Source: Chamaecrista fasciculata (taxonomy: Eukaryota > Streptophyta > Magnoliopsida > Fabales > Fabaceae). Taken from it: 64,000 nucleotides of DNA. Both the position numbers and the translations under genes were made by a program. The notes under the pieces are model-generated. The model made no database searches. It was not told the origin of the DNA and saw only the letters and a program-made list of their open reading frames with translations. Below are positions 33,431-45,200 of the stretch, one piece after another. How positions within the stretch are numbered: the first letter of the stretch is position 1; each line of letters begins with the position of its first letter. The stretch covers positions 32,113-96,112 of the forward strand of contig QANZ01014868.1 in the NCBI GenBank assembly GCA_003254925.1, written 5' to 3'.

Positions 33431-35968
33431 ATGGATCGGGGATATAGGTTTCTCTGTCAAGCTGAAACCAGGAGGCTACTGTCATTATTAGGAGTAATAG
33501 TGGCTCTGGTTTTAGTAGTTCAGTATACTGAACTTCCGTATAGTAAAATGCTGTCTTCTCTGATTCCATCTTTTGGCAAGATTAGTAGTTCCCAAATGGA
33601 AACATCTAGAGTTAGTTCTGAGCTAGAAGGTAACAACAATACATTTGATGCCATGGCTAGTAGTCCTAGTCCTGATGCCTATGAATATGCTAAGAATTCT
33701 ACAACTAGATATGTCAGTTCGCCATTAAACAGTGTCCAGAAAGAAAATGTTAACTTGACTAATTCTCAAGGGGTTGAAGTTGAACCTCCCTCATTTGCAC
33801 CACAGCCTATGGCATCATTACCCAATGTAACATCGATAGATTCGAAAACTGAATCAGGAAGTCCTATGATATCTGTCACTTCCATTGTAACTTCTGTGAA
33901 ATCAGATGCAAAGGACCCAACTGAAAAGAATGGAAAGCCAGGTTCTTCTTCACAGGGTAATGGAAAGCCAGGTTCTTCTTCAAAGAGCTCGAAGAAACGA
34001 CCGTCTAAAGTAGTTTCATTATCAGAGATGAACATACTGCTGCAGCAAAGTCATGCTTCATCCCAGTTAGTGGTATATATACACCTTATCATGGATCAAG
34101 TCAGAATGTGTGGATTGATTTATGTCGATAGATTTTAGATTTCTTCTTCATCTATTTGTCTATGATGTCTTGTAGGATCCGAGAAAGTCTTCAGGTGTTG
34201 ATCAGGAAATATTGCAAGCGAGATCAGAGATTGAAAATGCCCCCATCATTGAGAATGATTCAAGACTCAATTCACCTATCTATAGGAACGCCTCCATGTT
34301 CAAAAGGTATCATAAGCATTTATCATTTTCCCTGGCACAAATTCTATATTGGAGCCTAATCATTGCAATGTGATTAGATGGGAAAACTTCTGTTTAACAT
34401 CTGGTGGTATAAGTGCATTAATTTCTACCAACGATTCTGGGTCTAACCGCACTGTTGTTGATGTTTTCTACAACCTCTTTACATTTTTGAGTGTGTAATA
34501 GTTGAAGCAGGTAGCATTTGATGTAAGATAACTTTTGAGTACAAACTATGCATCAATGTGTCATTTCTACGCTAGGTGTTTTTTCTTAGCACATGCAACA
34601 AATTGATAGTGGAAAATGGAGAGAGCATATTGGAATCAACTGAAGAGATTAGAGAGTGGAACTCTGTTTAATGTAGTGTCTATGACTCTCTGTGCTCCTA
34701 TAATTAAGAGTTTCGTCTGTTCATATCCTCTTGAAAGAAATGTATTCAATTCATCTGCAGGAGCTACGAATTAATGGAGAAGATGCTGAAAGTTTACATC
34801 TACCAGGATGGAGATAAACCAATTTTCCATGAGTACTTATTGGATGGAATATATGCATCTGAAGGATGGTTTATGAAGCTAATGGAGGCAAACAAACAGT
34901 TTACGACCCAAGACCCTGGGAAGGCTCACTTATTTTACATACCTTTCAGTTCAAGATTGCTGCAGTTAACACTATATGTACGCAACTCACATAGACGCTC
35001 AAACTTAATTGAGTACATGAAAAACTATGTGGATAAGATTATTGGGAAATATCCTTTCTGGAATAGAACTAACGGAACAGATCACTTTGTTGTTGCTTGC
35101 CATGATTGGGTATGCTCTCTATGCTTACGCCAGTTTTTGATTCATATACTGTTATTCTTTCCCATTTTTTTTCCCAGAATTTTACAATTTCTGATGAACT
35201 TCAATATTTCACTCATGGCACACATGCACAACTATTGCCAAATCACAAATTCTTTGTTTTTTGGTAGCATTTTTTGCCAGTTAACTAACAAGTGCCATTT
35301 GTCAGGCTCCTGCAGAAACACGCGGCCGCATGCTTAACAGCATCAGAGCGCTCTGCAACGCGGACATTGAAGTAGGATTCAAGATAGGAAAAGATGTTTC
35401 TCTTGCGGAAACTTATGTGGTCTCAGCTGATAATCCTCTCAAAAATATGGGGGGAAACCCTCCTTCCCAGAGGCCTATCCTGGCTTTCTTTGCAGGGGGT
35501 ATGCATGGTTATCTTCGGCCTATTCTGTTGAAACACTGGGAAAACAAAGAACCTGACATGAAAATTTCTGGTCCATTGCCATATGCGAAAGGCAATGCAA
35601 ACTATGTGCAACCAATGAAGAGCAGCAAATATTGTATCTGTGCTAGAGGTCATGAAGTTAATAGCCCACGTGTGGTTGAGGCTATACTCTATGAGTGTGT
35701 TCCAGTTATATTATCAGACAACTTTGTGCCTCCATTCTTTGAGGTTTTGAACTGGGAATCTTTCGCTGTGTTTGTGACGGAGGAAGATATCCCTAATTTG
35801 AGGAACATACTTCTGTCCATATCAGAGGAGAGGTACTTAGAGATGCACAAGAGGGTGAAACAAGTACAAGAGCATTTTCTTTGGCATGCTGAGCCTGTAA
35901 AGTATGATTTGTTCCATATGATTCTTCATTCAATTTGGTACAATAGGCTTTTCCAAACAAGACACTGA
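33431..35968 (+). CDS. Exostosin-family (GT47) glycosyltransferase, second tandem copy
   Basis: Same family and membrane layout as the upstream copy. Exons 33431-34072, 34176-34306, 34761-35109 and 35306-35968 join to 594 residues. Exons 2 and 3 have exactly the same lengths (131 and 349 bp) and phases as in copy 1. Signal anchor at about 16-35 (LLSLLGVIVALVLVVQY). The stem in exon 1 is poorly conserved between copies and carries two tandem NGKPGSSS units near residue 180. The catalytic half is highly conserved: LKVYIYQDGDKP, GIYASEGWFMKLMEANK, VACHDW, FFAGGMHGYLRP, KYCICARGHEVNSPRV and VPVILSDNFVPPF. All junctions are canonical and no damage is seen, so both copies look functional; redundancy or divergence of stem and expression is inference. 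Confidence 0.92.
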
Positions 35969-36282
35969 TAATCATTTTGTAGTATTTTTTTTATATAGAA
36001 AAATGTAGCACGTAGAATTCACAACTTGATGTTGAGTGGATCCCACGAGTTAACAGGTGAAACAAGAGCAATATGATAAAGAGGTGTAGGTAAGTAAAGA
36101 AAATGCATTTTTACACCAATGCCTGCCTTCTTGAAAATTGGGTTCACATTAAAAAATACTTTCTTTAGATTTCCCAAAGCTTTGAACAAAGAACCGAGTG
36201 GTTGATGTAATTCCAACCAAATGGTCTACAGATTATTGTCATATTTTTCAAATAAATAAGAACCAGAACTTTAAAAAGAAAA

Positions 36283-36670
36283 GGTTAAAGCGTAAATTTG
36301 GTCTCATATCTTTTGCTCAGTTCTGAATTTGATCTAATATTTTTTTTTGTTGCATTTTTGGTCTCATATCTTTGAGTTAGGTCCCAATTTAGTCTTATAT
36401 TTTATTTTTGTTGCAGATTTGGTCTTATATTTTGTGTTAATTTCAGAATTGGACTTATATCTTTAAACTGGTTTCATGTCTTTACAAAAATTAGTTGATC
36501 CTTTTGTAAAAATATGGAACTAATTGTGCAACTTAACTAAAAGATATGGGATCAAAAATGATATAGGACTGAAATTGGGACATTCTTTTAAGATATATGA
36601 CCAAAATCGCAACAAAAAAAGATACATGACTAAATTAGAAACTGAGCAAAAGATATGATTTATACTTTGG
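36283..36670. mobile_element. Foldback MITE downstream of the GT47 pair
   Basis: Left ggttaaagcgtaaatttggt and right end ...gatttatactttgg are inverted. The arms carry TTTGGTCTCATATCTTT blocks and their complements, closely resembling 3887-4277, so the two are members of one family. Non-coding. Confidence 0.6.
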
Positions 36671-36681
36671 TAAAAAAAAGA

Positions 36682-36837
36682 AGAAATAAATCTTAATGGT
36701 TCTGAGAATGGTAAGTAATAAGATTTCACCATGTTCTTTCAAATTATTATTCCAAGTGAAGAAATAAATCTTTATGGTTCCGAGCATGGTAAGTAATAAG
36801 ATTCCACCATTTTCTTTCAAAGTATTATTGCAAGTGA
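36682..36837. repeat. Tandem duplication, two 78-bp units
   Basis: The unit beginning agaaataaatct occurs at 36682-36759 and 36760-36837 with a few mismatches; it starts a third time but diverges at once. Confidence 0.8.
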
Positions 36838-37160
36838 AGAAAGTAAATTCGCGTAGACACTATGAATTAATTAGGATAAAATTTAATTTCAATCTCTTTA
36901 TAATTGGAAAAAATCTAGCTCGAACTCGGCAACTCTATAATTGATATTTTCATGTTAAAAGTACAATTTTGGTCTTTTATTTTTGAGGTAAATTACAATC
37001 TAACCCTATATATATTTTTTTCTTGTGATTTTTGTTCTAAAATTTTTCTAAAAGTTTCATTTCTTGGTCCTAACAACTGAAAATGATTATATCTCTCTTG
37101 TTTTAAGTTCGATTACGATGAGTTTGAAGTCACTTGTTATTCTTGACTAGTATTTTCTTT

Positions 37161-39059
37161 AAGTAAACTAATTTCCCGGTCCCTGAATTTTGGACACGGT
37201 AACAGATAGGTCTCTGAATTTTACGCATTATACTAGCCGGTCCTCGAAATTTGCAAACGCCTAACTTATTGGTCCCTCCGTCATATTGGTGTTACAAAAA
37301 AGCTGACGTGGCCATAACGGACGCTGATGTGTCCCGTTATGACCACGTCAGATCCCGTTATATTCAAAAAAAAAAAATATTGTGCCACGTTAGATAAATA
37401 GCCACACATCAGCATTTTTAAAGTGCACTTTGCGGTCCCTGACCCATTTTTATTCTATTATTCTCAATTTCCCCTTTTTTTTATCATTTTCATTCATTTT
37501 AGTCCCAAATCCTCAAAATAAAATTATAAAGTGTCCCAAAACTCTTCCAAACATTTCAATTTAGTCCTTAAAAATATTTAAAACCCTAAATTCTAAAACC
37601 CAAAACTCCAAACCCTAAACCATTAACCCTAAAAAAAAGGTTTGAGTTGAACAATTAGGTCCTTGACCCATTTTTATTCCATTATTCTCAATTCTCCCTC
37701 TTTTTCATCATCTTCATTCATTTTAGTCCCAAATCCTCAAAATAAAATTATAAAGTGTCCCAAAATCCTTTCAAACATTCCAATTTAGTCTTTAAAAATA
37801 TTAAAAACCCTAAACCCCAAACTCTAACCACTAAACCCCTAAACCCTAAATCCCTAAAACTTAATTTTTTTTTAATTCTTCATCTTCCCAATTTAACATA
37901 AATCCCTAATTTTTTTTTAGGGTAAAACACTACTTTAATATTTCACCCTTTAGGCTAAAACACTACATAAATCCCAATTTAACATAAATCCATAAAATTT
38001 CACCCTTCACTTGGGGCTAAAACACTACTTTAATATCATTTTAAAACCTAGTTATTATTTTTCTATATGTTTGAATCCCAATTTAAAAGAGAGAGGAACC
38101 AAAACATAATTTCAAGACAATTTTAAAAACTAAAATGTAAATTTCAAAACTAAATCCTATGCTTCTCCTTCCTCTAGCTTTCTTCTCCCACAAAAAACCC
38201 TACAAGAGCCGACACCAACCTTCTTCACCTTCCTNNNNNNNNNNNNNNNNNNNNNNNNNNNNNNNNNNNNNNNNNNNNNNNNNNNNNNNNNNNNNNNNNN
38301 NNNNNNNNNNNNNNNNNNNNNNNNNNNNNNNNNNNNNNNNNNNNNNNNNNNNNNNNNNNNNNNNNNNNNNNNNNNNNNNNNNNNNNNNNNNNNNNNNNNN
38401 NNNNNNNNNNNNNNNNNNNNNNNNNNNNNNNNNNNNNNNNNNNNNNNNNNNNNNNNNNNNNNNNNNNNNNNNNNNNNNNNNNNNNNNNNNNNNNNNNNNN
38501 NNNNNNNNNNNNNNNNNNNNNNNNNNNNTTTTGGACTAAAATGAATGAAGATGATGAAAAGAGGGTGAATTGAGAATAATGGAATAAAAATGGGTCAGGG
38601 ACCTAATTGCTCAACTCAAATTTTTTTTAGGGTTTAAAGACTAAATTGAAATGTTTGGAAGAATTTTGGGACACTTTACAATTTTATTTTGAGGATTTGG
38701 GACTAAAATGAATGAAGATGATGAAAAAGTGAGAGAATTGAGAATAATAGAATAAAAATGGGTCAGGGACCGCAAAGTGCACTTTAAAAATGCTGATGTG
38801 TGGTTATTTATCTGACGTGGCTCAATTTTTTTTTTGAACATCACGGGATTTGACGTGGCCATAACGGGACACGTTAGCACATAACGGGACATATCAGTGT
38901 CCTTATGGCCACGTCAGCTTTTTTGTAACGCCAATATGACGGAGGGACCAATTAGTTAGGCGTTTGCAAATTTCAGGGACCAGTTAGTACAACGCATAAA
39001 ATTCAGGGACCTATCTGTCACTACATCCAAAATTCAGGGACCGGGAAGTTAGTTTACTC
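37161..39059. mobile_element. Large foldback Mutator-like element with an assembly gap at its centre
   Basis: A perfect 10-bp direct repeat, tattttcttt, flanks it at 37151-37160 and 39060-39069. The left end aagtaaactaatttcccggt and the complement of the right end, gagtaaactaacttcccggt, start inverted arms that can be followed for at least 400 bp (e.g. aaagtgcactttgcggtccc against its complement). Within the left arm a ~200-bp module (ggtccctgacccatttttat... to aaccctaaa) is repeated in tandem, and the right arm mirrors this. The centre is 294 N. A short coding-like stretch at 38158-38234 borders the gap. Confidence 0.8.
38235..38528. other. Assembly gap (294 N)
   Basis: A run of N at the apex of the large inverted repeat, the usual place for assembly to fail in a palindrome. 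Confidence 1.
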
Positions 39060-39069
39060 TATTTTCTTT

Positions 39070-40446
39070 GTTCAGTTGAGGAGAGTTGAGACTGTCAGTA
39101 AATAAATTCAAATTAGGCTCCAAAAGTGGATCACTCGTTTCACAGTAAAAAAAACGAAGTTGATCATATCTCTCTCGTTTCAAGCCCAATTGTAACGAGT
39201 CCGAAGCTTTGTGTTACTCTTGATAAGTCTTTTTTCTATCTTATTGGGACTATCAACAAATGAAATCAAATCGACTCCCAAAATTGTTTTGGAACCAAAA
39301 AGTGAAAAATTATAAAAAATCACTTTCGAACTTGATTTGACTTCACTTGCTTAGGTTCCCAACTAAGAAAAAAAAATGATTCATCAAAAGTAACCTGTAA
39401 ATTCGAATTCGTCGCAATAAGACTCAAAACGTGAGAGATACAACCAATTTCGTTTGTTTGACTATGGCACAAGCAACTTACTTTTGGAGCCCAATTTGAT
39501 TTTCTTTTTGTTTGAAAGTTTCAACTGATCAAAGAAATGACTCATAAAAAATAATACGTAATTTTAGAGTCGTCTCAATCAGACTTGAAATGAGAAATAT
39601 ATAATCAAATTCAGTCGTTGTAACCAAAAAGTGAAACTTTTGAAAAAAAAAAAAGATTTATCTAACATGTGCCATAACCTTAACTTTAAGACACATGTTA
39701 GAAGGAAAAAAAAAATAGGACCAAAAAAATAGGACTAAAAAATAAGAAATCAAAATTGCATTTGGGCCATTTTTTTTAAGAATAAAAAATATTACACGTA
39801 TTTGCATGAGAATAGCTGCCAGTGTTGAAATATCAGCAAGCACATATTAATATTTGAACACGTGTTCCGACCACCGCTCACGTGAAAGTCCGTGAAAAGA
39901 AGTTACGAAGAAGAAGACATCCCCACCCTACATATCTGTTCTTTCAATTCTCCACCGTCCGATAACAAGAGGGTCCAAAATCCTTCATCCATCTTTCACG
40001 CCGATTTTTAGCTTTCATCAGAAATTCAGGATGCTGTTTCCTGAAGTATATTCGGGGCATATACGTCTTTTGGCACCTGGCAGCAATCGCGTGTGAACAG
40101 GTACATCATACCAAAACTGTGGGTTTGTTACTTTGTTTATCCGTCACTCCGAAAATGGCAGTTAAACAAACATTAACTGGCAAGTCCCCTTTATCTTTTT
40201 TCTGACCTGATTTTGCTTTTACTTTTAAACGTTTCTATTTAATAGAAACCATAAAAAATGTTATTTTTTTATGACCAACTTTACAGAAGAGGAATTAATT
40301 CTTCTGATTCACCGAGAGCCAGAGAAAAAAGACAAAGGTGATGAAGATTTCTCAATGAAAGGGCTAAGCAAGACGAAGGGTTTGGTTGGTCGGATCTATA
40401 ACAAATAATCAATCGGCGACGAAAGGGACGATTAAAGCGTGTATGT
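39070..40446. other. Spacer, partly repeat-derived
   Basis: 39090-39770 contains words such as atatctctctcgtttcaag that also occur, in the form atatctctcttgttttaag, just left of the foldback element near 37090. The large foldback may therefore sit inside an older repeat of roughly 36955-39770. 39850-40440 is probably the promoter and leader of the next gene. Confidence 0.4.
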
Positions 40447-43173
40447 ATGGCTACAGATACCAAAAGCACTGCGATAAAATTCAAGTCAAGTGCTCAAGAT
40501 GGTTCTTCAAAGGGGAAGATGAAGATAGATCCTTCTTCTATCAAGAGAAAAATTGACAGCTCAAGCAAGCACCCACCTGATTCAAAGATGAAATCCGTTA
40601 CTGTTACAAAATCTGAGGTATCAATCTTCAACTTCTGAGCTAAATCCACTTCTGCAGATTCATTTGGTGTACTTTTTCGCCCTTTGGTTGGTGTTGTTTC
40701 ATTATATTCTTATATGGGTAGTCTGAATTTTTAGGCTTTTCAATTGATTAGCTAGTTTTGGTTGACTATGGTAATCTTATTGCTGTTGGATTACTTGAAC
40801 CTGCATTTGAACTGTGTTTTCTAGAATACAACTCTGGGACTTGAAACCCTTCTGTGTTATTTTCAAATATGATAATGGTCATGGAGCTAAATTTGTTTGT
40901 TGAAAAAATGTGAAGGTTAAATCAAAAGCAACATCATCATCATCCTCATCAAAGACAGTAAAGAAATCAACTACTACTACCAAAGTGAGAGAAAAGAAAG
41001 TCTATAGTTTTCCTGGCCAGAAACATGATCCTCCCGAAGAGGTTCTCAAATCTCAATTCACCCAGATGATTCTTGCAATTTACAATCCAATGACTGTGTA
41101 TTTTGATCAAATCATACTCATCCTTGTGGTTTTTTATGTTCTTGTTGACAGAAAGAACCCCTGAGGATATTCTACGAGTCACTGTCAAAACAGATACCAA
41201 GTAGTGAAATGGCAGAATTCTGGTAAGTTTCTCTTTTATTTTGTACTATTGGTATTAGTTACAACACTCTTGGTTATTGACCTTAATTATAACAGTTGCT
41301 AATGTTCTGTATTTTTATCTCTAAAGAAAGCTCTCCTGACATTGGCAACTTTCTATGAACCTCTCCACAAGTTATACCATCAGAGAATAATTAATATTTG
41401 ATGCTAAAACAGGCTGGAGGACTTCATAACACTCCAGTTCAAAAAGACTCGTTTGTTTTTTTTGTTGTCAATGAAGAAAGATTGACATGTTCTGTGGAAT
41501 AACTGGACATGTATCTGTTTACCTAAGAAATGAAATTGTCTGTCTGCGTAGATCTGGAGAAATTGCAAGGAACTTTTCGTTGTTTATAGAATCCACTACA
41601 CAGCTACTCTCTGGCCAATAACTAATTTTTTCTTGGCTTCTAATTGGCTAAGTTAGATGAGTAGGGGGAAATTATAGTGAAAATTGCTTCCTTTTTTTCT
41701 TACTGATCTCTGACTTCCGACCTTTCAGTCAATTATCTTAATGGAGAATTACTTGAATTTGAATTGATATAATTCATATTTCCACCAGCCATTGCACCTA
41801 GTATGGTTAACCTTGTGACTTTTTCTTTGTTGCTAAGGCTGATGATGATACCTGCCAAAATCTGTGTATTTCTTTAAGGTAGTGATTAACAGGCTCAATT
41901 TCCTGGATAATCAGACTGAAAGTAAATAAAAGGGCTAGTTTTTTAAAGTAGGGATTGAAAATAAATAAAGATAAATAACTGAAAATCTTTCCCATTGGGG
42001 TCATTTATCTTGATAATTGATTATAGATGCCTTAATAGGAATGAAAAGTAACCAAACACCATGAGTCTTGTGAAGTTTTATTTATGGAAATGAAGCAAAA
42101 TATTATACTTATAAGGTAGGAAACTTTATCTAAGTAAATAACCACATCATATTCTATTATTAGACAATCTCTTGAGGTTGAATTCTGTATTTCATAGCTC
42201 AGTGAATCTTAGTTTGATTTTTAAACTGCAAGTTTTGTGGCTCTTCTTGCATCCAGTGCCTCAATCTCAATTCTGTGTATGTACAGCCTTGTTATGTATT
42301 TCTTCTCATCTGACTTCTGAAGAAATTCTAGATGCTTCCTGACTTTCCTTTCATGTGTATAAAAGTGGTTGTCTGTCTGCTAAGAGGAACGTTATTATCT
42401 TTAACTTAGTTATTTCAAGGGCGCAAATCAGAAAACACTTTTCTTTTCTTGTTCCTTTTTGACGTGTAGATTTAGTAATGAAGCTCTGCATCTATACAAA
42501 GGTTATTATCAACAAAATGCCTCAATAGCAAAGCAAGGAATATTTGCAATTGAGGTTTTTGTTGTAGTTGTCAATAGATATTACTCTATATGGAGGATTA
42601 TATGCAAATTGTGGCAATTCATGAAAATAAAATTTAACAACCTTAGAGGAAATTTTGATTCTAAAGATGTGGTGAAGCTCTCATGTGGATAAAATTTTGA
42701 TTCACACACCAATGGAACTCTGACTATCTTTTTTCTCACTGCTCTTTACTGCTTTTCCTTTTAGAGTAATAATTGTTCATTGTTCCAAAGTCCAAACTTA
42801 CTAACTTCTTATTGGATGACTAAGATACTTCCGAAAAATCGAAATTCTCATTGTTCCAAAGTCCAAACTTACTAACTCTGGCATATATACCTCAACCCAC
42901 AGGTTAATGGAACATGGATTGTTGTCTCCTGAAAGAGCTAAGAGAGCATTTGAGAAGAAGCAGAGGAAGCAAAAAGAAATCCGCTCGGGAACTCCTTCTA
43001 AGCCGCCATCGAGTTATAAGCCGCCATCGAAGCCACCAAGTAGGTCCGAGAGTTCACAGAAGCAGCAGCAAAGGACATCAAAAAATGGTGATATAAAAGC
43101 AAAGAAAAGAATTGTCAATGACAGTGATGACGACGATGATTTCATTTTAAGTCCTAAAAGAAGAAAAGGGTAA
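40447..43173 (+). CDS. Lys/Ser-rich plant protein of unknown function
   Basis: Exons 40447-40617, 40916-41041, 41152-41222 and 42903-43173 join in phase to 212 residues. Residues 1-80 are Ser/Lys-rich and look disordered. A compact block follows (VYSFPGQKHDPPEE, then EPLRIFYESLSKQIPSSEMAEFW, ending LMEHGLLSPERAKRAFEKKQRK) that I recall as conserved among plant proteins without assigned function. The tail has PPSKPPS-type repeats, an acidic DSDDDDDF patch and a basic end KRRKG, compatible with a nuclear protein. The ordered block spans three exon junctions, which supports the splice model. Intron 3 is unusually long (1.68 kb) with nothing recognised in it. Role unknown; nuclear location is inference. 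Confidence 0.75.
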
Positions 43174-43667
43174 CAAGGAAAACCCTTCACAGTGACCTCA
43201 GCTGTGTCGATCATTGCTTCATTAGACTTGTTATTTAACTGAGGAGGAAAAAAAACACAACAAAGATCAAAGAAATGTTTTCAGACAACCTAACAATTGT
43301 TAGATTAAGACATTCTTTATGTTTTTAACTTAGTGATACAATAAGAGAGATACTGATATTCTCTGTTTCTTACCTCAGCCATGAGATAGATAGTCAATTA
43401 ATCCTTATAAACACCTCTTACTATTCAATTCAGTAGCTCCACAGGATTTACAAGCATGATATCCACCTTTGAGTTCAGTCACTTCAAAAAACATCTCCAT
43501 AACTGGTGACATTTCTTTCTCTGTTTTTGCTCCAAAAGGGAAGAACATTGAGGTGACAGGAAGTTTATGTGTGAAAATTGGCAACATATTATTGAATTTT
43601 CACTTGCTCAGGCGAGCTCGTTGCATTGCAATCTGATAAAATGTTTGTGTGTGGGACGGATAATTAG
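43174..43667. other. 3' flank, no confirmed gene
   Basis: Includes a 60-codon minus-strand frame (43405-43587) containing the peptide YHACKSCGATEL, which I do not recognise and do not call. Confidence 0.4.
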
Positions 43668-43933
43668 TAAACTATTAATTTAGCCCTTGAATTATAGTGA
43701 CACTGGTTTAGTCCTTGAATTTTTGAATTATTTGATTTAATTCTTGTAAAAGCATGACTCGTTGCAATTTAATCCCTCCAAGAACTGAGTTGTACACTAC
43801 TAGGATATTCATGAAGGGATTAACTTGTAACGAGTTATGAACTTTCAGTGATTAAACTAATTTTTTTTTTAAAAAAAACTAGGGACTAAAATAACAGCAT
43901 TCATATAATTTAAAGGCTAGGATGTCAGTTTTC
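43668..43933. mobile_element. Foldback element
   Basis: Left tttagcccttgaattatag and tttagtccttgaa blocks pair with right gggactaaaataacag and ataatttaaaggctagg as imperfect inverted repeats over about 265 bp. Target duplication not identified. Confidence 0.45.
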
Positions 43934-45030
43934 TAGACAGATCATATATGAAAGGAACTTTCTATTTTGTCCAATTAGAATGTGAAAGTGTGAAACAGCC
44001 ATACAGGTATAGCAGAATAGAATCAAAGGACATCATAAAATAAATACATATTTCTGAAGCAGGCACATCAGAAGTTATGTAAATGATTGGGACAAGAACC
44101 TACAAGTGCTCCTACCTCCTCCTACTTCATCGTTTTCACATCCTTAACTTTTATCAACTACACATAGTCAGTTAGTCACACATAGTTTACCAAGGCACCA
44201 ATGATTATATAGTTGACTTAACTTGGCAGATTAAGATAATGATATGTATGATTTGACATATGATCCATATGATCCCTGTTTAATATATGATATGTATTTT
44301 GTTCAATGTTGGAGTTTGCTAGTTAGTGTATGTGTATGTAAAGCCCAGATTGTGCATTTGCTATATAGACTTAAATGTTTGCAGCTGCTCACAAGGACAT
44401 TAAATCACCGCCCTATTATGGCCACATGGACCATTTCATTAAATTGTGTAAGTAACATGCACGATGCATCTATTTCAAGAGTTGCCTCTATTTACCTTAA
44501 TTAGTCCAAACAAAAATAAATAAAAAGAAAGAGGATGTCCTTACTCTGCAATATGGACCAGAGGAATCAGTGCTGAGGTTGATAAATATCATTTTCTCTG
44601 TCCATTATGAACTCTCCAATTCAGCTTTCATCAATTTAGTTCATCCGAGTTTGTGAGAATCATATGAGTAAACCAATTTGTTAGTCTACCCTATAGTGAA
44701 TGAATATGCATAATTCATGTAAAACAAGTACAGAATTATTTGATTTTTTTATTTCAAAAGATTTATGTGATACATCAGAACAATCATTTCGAGGATTTAA
44801 TCATTCTTAAGAGCGAATTCCTTTCAACCCGGTCATTTGATTTGGTAATAGTAATAAAGATAATAATGAATAGAAAAAAAAATAATGGCCTGATCGTAGA
44901 TCAACAGCCAATCTTCGGTAGAAGAGAAGGTTCCATCCGAACAATTATTTATTTATGATACTGGATCTCTTTTTTTTTTTTTTCAAATAACAAGAAAAAA
45001 TTGAAAAAAAAGGAGATGCATTGGAGTGGT
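43934..45030. other. Spacer, no gene seen
   Basis: AT-rich. 44780-44960 is less AT-rich and could belong to the plastid-derived segment on its right, but I could not identify it. Confidence 0.4.
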
Positions 45031-45200
45031 GGGGTAACAGAAGAACTATCTAAGTTTCTAAAAATTGAAGATACAGATCAAGAAAATGAATTTTAATTAT
45101 TTGTGGAAACATATCAATTGGTAGAATCCTTGATAAAAGAAAAAGATGCTGTATATATGAATCACTCACATATTCCTCTGAATTATCATGTTTCAATTTC
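45031..45200 (+). pseudogene. rpoB: Plastid DNA fragment in the nucleus: rpoB N-terminal piece
   Basis: The + strand encodes TEELSKFLKIEDTDQ, then a TAA stop, then LFVETYQLVESLIKEKDAVY. This matches the conserved segment near residues 30-70 of the plastid RNA polymerase beta subunit. Substitutions and the stop show it is an old nuclear plastid insertion (NUPT), not plastid DNA in the assembly. Similarity fades around 45200. Confidence 0.75.

Noticed and set aside
37595-37900. Interstitial telomere
   Set aside because: The aaccctaaa words are irregular and sit in a transposon module that is duplicated with them.
38159-38539. 126-codon frame across the N run
   Set aside because: About 100 of its codons are unknown bases; nothing can be claimed about it.
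43405-43587. 60-codon minus-strand frame with CKSCG
   Set aside because: One C-x2-C pair is not enough to call a gene, and no partner exon or promoter was found.
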